Shown in pieces: positions 54,120-64,000 of a DNA stretch of 64,000 nucleotides. Every line of letters begins with the position of its first letter. The stretch's first letter is position 1. The position numbers were made by a program, and so were the translations under genes. The notes beneath the pieces were generated by a model that was not told the DNA's origin, made no database searches, and worked only from the letters and a program-made list of their open reading frames with translations. The DNA comes from Siphonodentalium dalli (lineage: Eukaryota; Mollusca; Scaphopoda; Gadilida; Siphonodentaliidae): positions 115,710,723-115,774,722 of the forward strand of contig CP136063.1 in the NCBI GenBank assembly GCA_032622095.1, written 5' to 3'.

Positions 54120-54800
54120 TTTTATATGCCCGTTTCGAAAAATTAATGTTATTTGTTCGTCAATCCGTCTGGCTGTTTGTTCGCTTTTTTCCCCGGATGA
54201 TAACTTTAGTAAGTTGAACTGAATGGAATGAAATTTGGTATGTGATTTTGCTATCACAAATACAGGTTAAGTTCGAATTTGAGTTCCGCCCGCCAATTTT
54301 TTGCCATAGTTATGGTCCTTGTCGACTTAGAATTTGCCAATTATTTTGGTTTCTGGATGATAACATTAGTTTTAGTTGTCTGACCATTTTAAAATTTTGT
54401 TTGTAGGTTAGCCACATGAAATTTGGATTCGGTCTGCTCATGTTTGTCGGAGTTATGGTCCTGGTCCACTTATAATTTGCCGACTAGTTTGGTATCTGGG
54501 TGACATATCTGGGTGATAACTTTAGTTTTAGTTGTTTGATTGTTTTCAAATTTGGTATATGGATTATATGAAAATACAGGTCAAGTTTGAATTTTGGTTC
54601 CGTCTGCCTATTTTCGCTGCAGTTATGGTCCTTGTTGACTTATAATTTGATGATTATTTTGGTTTCCGGAGATAGCTTTAGAATTAATTACCTTTGTTTT
54701 AAAATTTGACATTTGTATTACTCGTTATGGCCCTTTGCTGAAATTAACTCGTGCATATTTTGCCATGCCCTAGCGATGCTCTTGTTAGGGAATAAGGTGG
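54120..54800 (-). mobile_element. Helitron-like element, inverted copy
   Basis: On the plus strand it opens with 'TATGCCCGTTTCGAAAAA' and 'CGTCAATCCGTCTGG'. It then has three about 150-bp units with 'GATAACTTTAG', 'TTTGGTAT' and 'AGTTATGGTCCTTG'. This is the layout of family A read backwards: tract remnant, then core repeats. The 3' hairpin is worn. Confidence 0.5.
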
Positions 54801-55163
54801 GCTTTGACGAATCAATTGCATACTGTTGGTTAGATCATGTCTACTCAACATGTAACTGTTAGTTTGAAATTATAACTTATAACATGCCGCTCAGGCTTTC
54901 AGACTGCGTCTTTTGCATTCTATTTTATAAATTGAATGCAGGCCAATTAAGGTCTTGGAATCTCATTTGTTAATATTTCTTGATAGAGAAATTCTTTTTA
55001 ATTAGTCAATCGGCTCCTTAGAACAGAGGAAATTACTGTCTCCACATGGATTAACTTCTATTTGTGAAAGTATTAGATTTAAAAGTTTGAATTTGACAGC
55101 TACATGTATTGCAAACTCACAAATTCGGTCTATAACAGATCAGTTTGAATTTGAATTTGGAAT

Positions 55164-55307
55164 TACAATAATTCCCTAAATATTTTAATTTAGTCTCATG
55201 GAGAGCTTTCCGATTAATGGCAACAAGCCATATTTCTGACTAAATCCTGAAAATTACCCATAATTCTGCTGTGGTTAAGGAGTCGGATTATTTAGGTCAT
55301 TACTGTA
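55164..55307. mobile_element. TA-flanked foldback MITE, left arm partly deleted
   Basis: A worn left end TACAATAATTCCCTAAATA is followed by the full right arm: 'AGAGCTTTCCGATTAATGG' to GTCATTACTGTA. Confidence 0.7.
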
Positions 55308-55641
55308 GCTATTATCAGATATGAGTTTATACTCTCTTTTACTGCTCGTTTAATGTACACTTATACCTACAATATCAGACTCATAGTAGTGATTATTATT
55401 GGAACTAAGACATGTGCATACTTGTGACATTATCAAATTTACCTCATATCATTTGTGTTGTCTCACCTTAAGGATAGTAACTATGTTACACTACTTAGGC
55501 CAAATAAATTAAGTTCCTGGTTGAGGTAGCACGTCGCTAATCAGAAAAAAAAACAACATAGTTATTTTTATAGATATATATTTTATTCAGATATTTTTTA
55601 TGGCTTCCTTTTCGTGCTATACTTCAAATTGTATGAGTTGT

Positions 55642-55986
55642 TTAACCCTTTACCCAACAAACCGGCCAAAACCGGCCAAATAAAGCTTCAACAGCCTAAA
55701 ATATCTTCGGTCTGTCTCAATAGAACCATACAAATATGGATATCATTGGAACCGGCTCCTTGACCACATTGTGATAGTTACAGTTATGCCCTGTGCCAAT
55801 GCATTCTCTTATATATGCGAGTCGACCATAGGTCGCCTCGCATATATAAGAGAATGCATTGGCCTAAAATGATCTTTAACAATTTAAGCCAATGCATTCT
55901 CTTATATATGCGAGGCGACCTATGGTCGACTCGCATATATAAGAGAATGCATTGGCACAGGGCCCTTCTGTTGGGTAAAGGGTTAT
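55642..55986. mobile_element. piggyBac-like MITE with TTAACCCTTTACCCAACA ends
   Basis: Left end TTAACCCTTTACCCAACA and right end TGTTGGGTAAAGGGTTAT, with the right TTAA mutated to TTAT. Inside are two copies of a strong hairpin (55797-55853 and 55887-55959), CATTCTCTTATATATGCGAG paired with CTCGCATATATAAGAGAATG, in opposite order. The hairpin is shared with the CCCTTTCATGA copies although the terminal sequences differ. Confidence 0.75.
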
Positions 55987-56630
55987 GCTTATTCTTCATT
56001 ATTTCTTTCATGATAAGCACAGTCATTGATTACAAAACAACACATTCTAAGATATCGACTAGTGCTGTTAAAGTTTGTTTGCAGACTAATAATTGAAATT
56101 CAGTTTTTCCTTTTTATTACATTGCGGGTAAGCAGTCTAGCTGCATCCTAATTTCTAAACCTTGTTTGACTTGAAAAAAATACTTGGTAGCAAAATTAAT
56201 TTCCTCCTTAATAATAGAGGCCAGCTCCATCACCTTCTGCTAAATTGCCCCTGGCGATAACCACACAATGATGCAGTTGTACATGCACAGGGTGCTGTAT
56301 ATTATACTGCATAAATTGACTTTCTCATTAATATTCAATTACATTGGTTTAATACTAAGGCATCAGCCTCAGGTACAGGTGAATTTTCTAAATGCACTTT
56401 CAGTTGATTTTTACCATCCCTTTTTCCAAAAATAACTTGCACATGATTCCTTCTATCGATCATGTGTTGCACATCCTTGTTAATTTATGTTAAGTAGTGT
56501 GAGATTCTGTTATTGCCTCACCCCCTCCCCAATGTTGTGAGGGTACATGCATCTAGGTTGAATTAATTTTGGCTGAGTTAATGTCAGATCATATGTTGAA
56601 TTATATTATATTGTCATTTTTGTATAAAAA
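55987..56630. other. Intergenic DNA, nothing recognised
   Basis: No gene or repeat boundary recognised. Confidence 0.45.
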
Positions 56631-56639
56631 AAACAAACT

Positions 56640-58060
56640 TTCATGTCAGTCTATGCATCTGGCTGTCAGTCCCAGATGGTTTTCGGATGATATCTTCAGT
56701 AATAATTAATGAAAGTAAAATATGTTTGGTATGTGAGCTTACTGGTTAGGGGCACAGATCAAGTTTGAATATTGGTGAGGTCCGCTCTTATTACTGGACT
56801 TTGTTCCTTGTCATCTTAGAATTTTCTGATTATTTGGTTACCGGATGATAACTTCAGTTTATAATATCAGATAATTCAGATTGTTTTCAAATTTGGTATA
56901 TGTAGGCTATTACTTACATGCAAATACAGGTCAAGTTTATGGGAGTTATGACCCTTATTGAATTTCCCAATTATTTTGTTTTCTGGATGATACCATTTTG
57001 TAACTTCATAGACTTATAATTGACTTATTATTCTGATGACTAATAAAATAAAACAAGGTGTGTTAACAGCATAGAAAATACTGTTTTGAAGCAAAGTTTT
57101 ATTCAATGATTGTTCCCAGAGTAAATTTTTTCTTTTCTTAAAAAAAAAAACCAGTAGTAAAATAAAGCCACCTTATTTAGGGGATGTGTGGCTTAGTGGC
57201 CTTTTATCAGTTTTGATACCCCCTTTATCTTATTGGACGGTCCATCAGTCTGTCCATCTCAGAATTATCATAAGTGAGAGAACATCAATTTCAATGGTAA
57301 AGGGTAATTCACTTTTATTATACCCCTGGGCATCCATCGGTCTGTCGAAACATATACCAGAATGTATCACCTTGTAACTCGGGTGTTAAATATTGGTGTT
57401 TGTTGTCCTTTGGCATGGTACATACTTCAGGTTTTGTCCATTAATTGTTACCAGAGTTATGGCCCTTGTGTGACTTGGAAAGTTGTGCATTTACGAACAT
57501 ATCACCTTGTAACTCTGGCATCAATTATCAGATTTTGTTGTCCTTTGGCATGGTTATAGCACATGTTGGGGGGGGGGAAGAATACACACATACTATAGGT
57601 TTTGTCCTTTAATTTTTACCTGAGTTATGACCCTTGATTGACTTGGGGAATTTTGTGTCCGTACGAACACTTCAGCTTGTAACTTGGATCATTAAATTTG
57701 GTTATGCTTTGGTATGTTGATAGCACAGCTTGGGGGAAAGATTACACACATACGACAGGTTTTGTCCATTAATTTTGACCAGGTACGACCCTTGCTGGAC
57801 TTGGAAATTTGTTAATTTTGTGTCTGAAAGAACATTTCATCTTGTAACTTGGTTAAGTATGATTGGATTCAGTTGTGCTTTGGTATGGTGATTGCACAGC
57901 TTGGGGGAAAGAATATTGACTTACTACAGGTTTCGTCCATTCATTTTCACCAGAGTTACAGCCCTTGTTTGATTTGGGATATCTTGTTTTCTTGTGATTT
58001 GGTGTATTGACAGCACAGTTTAAGGAGAAAGGATATTTATGCCATGCTTGGCGTTGTGCT
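56640..58060. repeat. Diverged tandem-type repeat around 'GAGTTATGGCCCTTG'
   Basis: At least six units of about 130-160 bp contain variants of 'TTGTAACTTGG', 'TTTGGTATGGTGATAGCACA', 'GGTTTTGTCCATTAATTTT' and 'GAGTTATGACCCTTG'. Similar DNA, inverted, is at 16650-17205. It is probably the core of a large Helitron-like element; I cannot place its ends. Confidence 0.6.
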
Positions 58061-60255
58061 AGTTGAAACTTAAACCATATTAATGACCGATATATACAGG
58101 CTACAAATTATGCAATACACACATAGCTTTTCTGCTTTTCGCACAAAGGATCATGATTAATTTTTTGGTGAATTTTGTACATGCCACCAGATGCATATAT
58201 CTTAAGTTATTTCAATTATTTTATGTGACCAGGTTTCGTCATATTTTTTCTACCTAATATATTTGTTCATTTTAGAAACATGTTATTTAAAATCAAATCA
58301 ATTGTAATTAAGTTTACGAAGTTTTAACTGTAAAGGTTGAAGACAGTTTTGTAAGTCACATAGCAAGTCATTGTAAATTAGTCTTAAAACTTGACTCTTA
58401 TAACTTCATAAATTCAAACAAATCTTGATTTTTATTTTTTTTACAATTTAATTTTTGTCAAATGCAAATTTATTTCCCCAATTTATTTCCAGAAATGTCC
58501 CATAGCTCAGTGGATCAATTAATGGAGTGTTCAGACAAATCCGGTGTGTACTAGAAATTGGAATATAAGCAATATGTACCACTCATGCATTAAGACGGAT
58601 GATTTGCATCCTTTGCGATATATCCATTAAATACGGTGTACTAGTATCTCTTCCTAATTAAGTTTTATATAGCTTTACAGGTTATAAAATGAGAAATATG
58701 ATTCAAAGACACCTGTCCGGAAACAATTCTATCAATTAATATTTATTCTATTTTTATTTTTCTGGTATAATACACACAACCTTTCGCAACATTAGAACTA
58801 TTAGAACGGGCTATTAGAACATGGAGAGCATAAATTTCATGCGCATTCAGAGCATAACAAGAGGGAGAACTCTATCTTGTTTGCTCTCTCCATCAAGGTA
58901 AAATGCCATTTTGATTTAGATATAAATCGGGTTTTATAAAAATTATGTTGTAACTGTGACCCAGAAGAGATAGACCATCTTTAACACATCCAATGCAGAG
59001 ATTTCTCAAATGCAATATATACCTTATATGGCATGAAAGTGTGTTCAGGAAACTTTCTTCAAGTGAAGAAACACCTTAAAGTTGTTGAGAAAGGCCTTCA
59101 ATAGACTTGAATTTTATTACTTCTAATCTGTGGGAACTCTGAATAAGCATTTGGAATGTCTGGCAAATTAGCAATAATCATCTATAACAGATTAATTTGT
59201 CATTAGGATTGCATTCATTCTAAATTCAAATGTGTATGAAGCTCTGCGATGTAACATATTGCAAGCATGTGAACGCGAAAACACGAGATGAACACAACAT
59301 AAGAATACAATGTAGGCATCTGAACACTTCTTTACTCAGATCTCCTGATCAAAGTGACAATCATTTATGTTGCAGTGTCTTGTGATTTGACAAGTTATAT
59401 TAGTATATTGTAACTTATGAAGGTCCTTCCAGGCGGTGTTGCGAGCAGTGTGATTTCTGCATTGTCAATGACAAAAATATGGACTCTAAGCTGTAGACTA
59501 ATACTGGCACAACCTTGATTAAAGTAAATGTGTCAGTGAATTAATTTCCTATTCTTGTATCTAATGCTTTCATCGTGACATTCGCAAACCTCGCCATGTC
59601 ATTGGCTTATTAGTTCAAATAGATGTATTTTGATAGGAATTTTTTTTTTTTCACTTGAAAATTTGGGAGTGTCATTTCGCCCTGTCTTATTTAATTAACA
59701 CTCATATTACTATTTCTTTGGCTTCTATTTTCATGCATAGAACATGATTAGTGAATTGGGAATACTGGCAATATTTAAGGGTGGGTTTCTCGACTCGAGT
59801 ATTTTTCACCGCCGAAGCCGAACAAATAGTTACTTAGGGGTGTTAAATCAGACAGGGCATCTTTAAGAAGAAATTGTATGTAGTCTTGGTGAAATAAACC
59901 AATGATTACACCAGTAAAGTGTTCTACCTTGTCAATGAAGATGTACATGTAGGTTTGTTTATGGAAGATCTAGTTTCTGAAAACTTTGCCATGGTTGCCA
60001 ATGCTCAGCTAAGCCATGCAGATTTTGTGCCTTCCGCGACGCTGTCTCTTAAAGGCCCACCGGCATTAATTCACCAATGTATTTACACAAACCATCAGGG
60101 ATGGAAGCTCTTGTGTTATTACCTCTGTCAGATGTCTCATGTTCCTTGTTGTTACTATCAGCTTTCCATGGTATATGGTATTTTTATTAATTAGATATGA
60201 CAATTTTGCCCAGAACTGCTTGTTATCGAACTAGGTGAATAATGCTTTGAATAAT
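58061..60255. other. Intergenic DNA, nothing recognised
   Basis: 2.2 kb without an identifiable gene, array or element end. The 91-codon frame at 59919-60194 has no recognisable domain. Confidence 0.45.
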
Positions 60256-60261
60256 GCTTAA

Positions 60262-60368
60262 ATTTTACGACATCGCCAATCCGAGGATTATCATTTTACG
60301 ACATCACAAATCTGAGTAATATCATTTTACGACATCACAAATCCAAGTAATATGGTGCTACGACATGC
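60262..60368. repeat. 34-bp tandem repeat, three to four copies
   Basis: Units TTTTACGACATCACAAATCC followed by a GAGTAATATCA stretch, repeated with a few changes. Confidence 0.8.
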
Positions 60369-60516
60369 CGTAACTCTCTCTCAGTGCTAAATAATGTGTA
60401 GACATAGAATTTTTGTGATGTCACTCATTTGAAAAAAATGATGATATTACACTGTTACTTATTGGCGATCTAAGTAATAAATAGGATATTAGTTGTTCTG
60501 TTTGATATCATTGGCC

Positions 60517-60547
60517 TGATATCAGCCTTCGAACGAGGCTGATATGA
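60517..60547. repeat. Perfect hairpin
   Basis: 'GATATCAGCCTTCG' faces 'CGAGGCTGATATGAGG' around a short loop, an 11-bp stem. Role unknown. Confidence 0.6.
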
Positions 60548-60650
60548 GGTTACCTCGCATGAATATCGGGGCCCAATATCGAACAAACCAAGTAATATCC
60601 TCTAAATAATGACCAACCTGAGACATTCAAACAGACCCCAACCCTCAAGA

Positions 60651-60777
60651 CAGTAATGCCCCAAGTAATCAAGAGCTTTCCGATGAATGGCAACAAGCCA
60701 TATTTCCGACTAAATCCTGAAAAGTTACCCATAATTCTGCTGTGGTTAAGGGGTCGATTACTTAGGGCATTACTGTA
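60651..60777. mobile_element. TA-flanked foldback MITE, left arm shortened
   Basis: CAGTAATGCCCCAAGTAATC is followed directly by the right arm 'AGCTTTCCGATGAATGGCA' to AGGGCATTACTGTA. The left arm has an internal deletion. Confidence 0.75.
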
Positions 60778-61090
60778 AGTGATGTTTACATGTTTAATTT
60801 AACCATTGACATATCATATATTAAAACTTAATGATGCTGTTACTGTATGAGATATTGTAATAAACCTTGTTTCAGGGACCATGTCAGTCTTGAGTGACCC
60901 CCCCGATTATTGAACAGTTACACCTTCGATGGTCTGAAACTAAATTAATAGCAGGGAATTTCATTACTTTCAAAAATTATTACCTCAGTGTCAGTCAACT
61001 ACAATTCACGACAGAATGCAGCCAAAGCCAATTAGATAATAGTCGCAAGGAATTTTGAATGCGAAATGTAGGCAGTGACATTATACTATG

Positions 61091-61237
61091 TACAGTAATG
61101 CCCTAAGTAATTCATCGGAAAGCTCTCACTGAGAGCTTCTCCGATGAATGGCAACAAGCCATATTTCCAACTAAATCCTGAAAAGTTACCCATAATTCTG
61201 TTGTGGTTATGGAGTCGATTACTTAGGGCATTACTTA
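61091..61237. mobile_element. TA-flanked foldback MITE, left arm shortened
   Basis: TACAGTAATGCCCTAAGTAA jumps to 'TTCATCGGAAAGCTCTCAC', then the complete right arm to AGGGCATTACTTA. Confidence 0.75.
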
Positions 61238-61249
61238 TGACCTATGGTA

Positions 61250-61400
61250 TATATAGAGAGTAATCAATTGTTCTGAGAATTGCATTAAATAATTCACGAG
61301 AGACGTCAGTAATAAACGAGTGAGCGTTGGTGAACAAGTTTCTTACCTAAACGTCTCTCGCGTAAAGTGAATTATTTAACGTAATTCTCGGGAACTCTAT
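61250..61400. repeat. Imperfect inverted repeat
   Basis: 'GAGAATTGCATTAAATAATTCACGAGAGACGT'-type DNA (about 61276-61306) faces its complement at about 61350-61392. An outer 'CACTCCTA' motif recurs inverted near 61590, so a larger worn foldback element is possible. Confidence 0.55.
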
Positions 61401-62415
61401 TTATTACACTCCTACATCAATTTGGTTCGCCAAATATGATTAAAACACCCAGTCCCGATGTGGAGAAAGATCAACCATCGAAAATTCAGTCTAGAATAGT
61501 AAGCGACGTAACGTCACGAGAAATGACATAATTCACAAGTGACATTACATTTTGAATTAAATGGCGTTTTCAATGAAAATCGCGCATAGGAGTGTAAAAA
61601 GTCCTATATAAACAGTGATAAATTGGTAATATGAACGATATCGGAATGTTTCGGGCTATAGAACGCTTGTCTGTTCAATAGTCGGGGTTCTTTCAGACTG
61701 GGACCATCTGAAATTCTCATTTGATATTTATCGATTCTATTTTGTTCATTTTAAAAGACTTTGGGAGGGGGAATCAATGGTAGGGTGTAAACTTGTTTTA
61801 TTCAGCTGTTCAAAACTGTACCCAGAAATTTGGGAGACAAATAACTAATTAATTTTGCTTTAGCTTAAATTCTCAAATGATGTACATGTACTTAATAGTT
61901 TCTCTAAGTTATAGAGAACAACTGTTTGGTGTATCTGTTCCTGGCCACAACAAAAACAATATGATTAAGATATGCTTTCAAGTGTAAAATAGAATTTGGC
62001 AAAGGCTAGATTATTAACTATATGTTCATGACCCACAACTTGAGTTGATTGATGACTTATGGCAAAAATATCTAAATTTGTTGATGTCAGTTTCTTCATT
62101 TAATTATCATTATAATAACCTCAGTTCTTGAGGGACACTACTGATAAATCACAGATAAACGGAAACATCCCGCAAATGTTAATGGATCTTTGTCGATATT
62201 CAACTGTCAAATCTTGTCTATAGATTGGCAATTCACACACATTTCAGCTGGCATTGAATACAAATTTGGCATTTGAGCTATCAGTTGCAAGTTGCTAAAC
62301 TCATATAATTGTTTACATAATTCAGTCATTTGTGGAGCTAAATTTGGGTTATCTAAATATTTTGTGGTTGCTGTCATCCTACTTGTTGAAACCACACAAA
62401 CATCGTTCAGTTCTG
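61401..62415. other. Intergenic DNA, nothing recognised
   Basis: No gene, RNA or element boundary recognised. Confidence 0.45.
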
Positions 62416-62876
62416 TTTTTTTTAGCTCAACTTGACAAAGTGGTTGGATCAGTATGAAATTTGTCAGGCTAAAATCATGGCCGCTAGCAGCCATCTTGAA
62501 TTTTAAAATTCAATCTATTAGTACAGGCTGCAGGTGTCGTGGATGTTGATATTGACATGTAGATGGGGAACGAGTCATTTGTGGTCATTCAGCAAAATAA
62601 AATGGCCGCCTGCCAACTTCTTGTATTTTACTCTTTGCATGAATAAATTCAGCACACCCTACAAGTCATATCTCTCATCCAATCATCAGCAAACTTCATT
62701 AGGTAGGTTCTTGGGGGTGACCACTAGATTTAAAAAAATGGCTGCTGGCAGCCATCGTTGCATCACTAAATAGTTTAAACATTTAAGCATTCCGCATTCC
62801 TGATTGCTCCATTGACTGTAATGTACCAGTATGACATATTCTCTCCAAGTTGAGCTACAGTGTCATTTACACTTTG
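62416..62876 (-). mobile_element. Helitron-like element (family B, copy 4), minus strand
   Basis: Read on the minus strand it begins at the AGTGTAAATGACACTGTAGC hairpin (62876) with AGCTCAACTTGG. Core segments follow with 'GGCGGCCATTTTA', and it ends at 62416 with CAAGTTGAGCTAAAA. Shorter than the copies at 20545 and 38371. Confidence 0.6.
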
Positions 62877-63131
62877 TTTCTTCTACATATTTATTTTGTA
62901 ATATTGCTAAGACTCATAGGTCAGAATTTGTTATATATTCTTCATACCCTCTGTCATTTTGATATATTGTTGCTACGAATGCAATATTATATTATAAAAA
63001 TCCAAATACTGTACTTATGTACTAATCCAGACTGGTCACTGGACTGATTGTTAAATTAAAGGGACTCAAAGCCTTCGCAATGGGAACATGAGAAAAGACA
63101 GGAATGTCTGTAAACAGCTATCATCAATAAG

Positions 63132-63414
63132 TACATTAATGCCCTAAATAATCTACTCTTTAACCATAGCAGAATTGTGGGTCATTTCTCAGGATTTAGT
63201 GGGAAATATGGCTTGTTGCCATTCATCGGAAAGATCTCAGGGAGAGCTTTCCGATGAATGGAAACAAGCCATATTTTCAACTAAATCCTGAAAAATTACC
63301 CACAATTCTACTGTGGTCAAGGAGTGGCAACAAGCCATATTTCCCACTAAATCCTGTAAAATTACCCATAATTCTGCTGTGGTTAAGGAGTCGATTATTT
63401 AGGGCATTACTGTA
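63132..63414. mobile_element. TA-flanked foldback MITE with duplicated right arm
   Basis: The left arm TACATTAATGCCCTAAATAA and centre are followed by one right arm, then a second right-arm segment (from about 63328) ending AGGGCATTACTGTA. This is the longest copy in the window and suggests recombination between two copies. Confidence 0.78.
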
Positions 63415-63794
63415 CAAGTACATGTAAAAATACTAAAAAAGATCAACTTTGTTTTTATTATCATCGTCAATAATTTTCCAATAACATGATTTCGCTTATC
63501 AAAGCTACTGTTATGTAAACATTACTGTTACAACTACATTACCTATTAAATACCATAGTCCAATAAAATACCACAGAGTCCAAACAATTGTAAATGGGTA
63601 AACAATAACAAAGATTATATAAAAAAAACTAATTTAAACTGAAATATTTGAATTACTTCTTGATCAGCAATGTTTGCTGACAAATCACTGTAACAGTAAT
63701 TTTCAACACTGGTTTCAAGATGGGGAAATATCGTTTTTAGAGAATTATTAATAATAAATATGAAAACAAAGTCTATCTGTTTTCCCACATTCTT

Positions 63795-64000
63795 TTTTGG
63801 TAATAATACAGAATTTTAAAGACATATTATGGACTTGTTCGGTGCATGAAATTTTATAAAGTTAGTACTCAGGCATTATGCCAACCTGGGGAATGCAGCA
63901 TTCTACTAATATTGCCGAAATTTCAAGGAATCGACCATACCACTCCATAGAAAATGTCATCTTAACTAAGCTCAATTGTAAATATTTACATCTCAATTCG
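63795..64000 (-). repeat. Inverted partner of the 52499-52715 repeat, cut by the window end
   Basis: The minus strand reads through 'TTTCTATGGAGTGGTATGG' and on to 'TCCATAATATGTCTTTAAAA' as in the plus-strand copy 11 kb to the left. It continues past the window edge. Confidence 0.7.

Noticed and set aside
58496-58560. tRNA-like start with a good A box (TAGCTCAGTGG)
   Set aside because: No matching B box, acceptor pairing or cloverleaf follows; it is probably chance or a very old SINE trace.

Overview
The window looks like nuclear DNA of a lophotrochozoan animal, most likely a bivalve mollusc. It is AT-rich, its genes are split by GT-AG introns, and it is crowded with short non-autonomous transposons. 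Many of these carry internal tandem repeats, an (ACGG)n tract and a 3' hairpin, as described for bivalve 'pearl'/HINE-type Helitron relatives. The species assignment is inference; the intron-exon structure is read directly.

Three conserved genes can be assembled. RSL24D1 (+, ATG 3924, stop 8426) has two exons and encodes a 164-residue ribosome-biogenesis factor. DCTN3 (-, ATG 49382, stop 13231..13229) has seven small exons spread over 36 kb and encodes a 188-residue dynactin p24 subunit; its first intron is 24 kb. LARP6 (+, 49577..51016) is an intronless 479-codon reading frame for a La-related RNA-binding protein. RSL24D1 and DCTN3 converge tail to tail across about 4.8 kb. DCTN3 and LARP6 diverge from a 194-bp interval containing a perfect CRE (TGACGTCA), so they probably share a promoter.

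Layout: 1-3900 is upstream DNA with palindromic and about 200-bp tandem repeats. 3924-8426 is RSL24D1, with two inverted-repeat elements in its intron. 8430-13230 is intergenic, with a Helitron-like element, a 0.7-kb TIR element and piggyBac-like MITEs. 13229-49382 is DCTN3. Its introns hold a hAT-like element carrying a broken L2/CR1-type LINE, several Helitron-like repeats, a decayed Harbinger transposase, a hAT with an exact 8-bp target duplication, TA-flanked foldback MITEs and, at 43995-48923, a nest of transposons at least three levels deep. 49577-51016 is LARP6. 51017-64000 has no recognisable gene and is mostly further MITEs and repeat fragments.

The most unusual object is at 45556-45997. 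It is a 442-bp miniature LTR retrotransposon (TRIM) whose right LTR carries about 80 bp of 5S rRNA, including the internal promoter region. This is the layout known from plant Cassandra elements, here in an animal genome. Other notable points are a 9-bp-target-duplication TIR family with two copies, and Helitron-like families in which a 5' motif is complementary to the 3' hairpin arm and changes with it from copy to copy.
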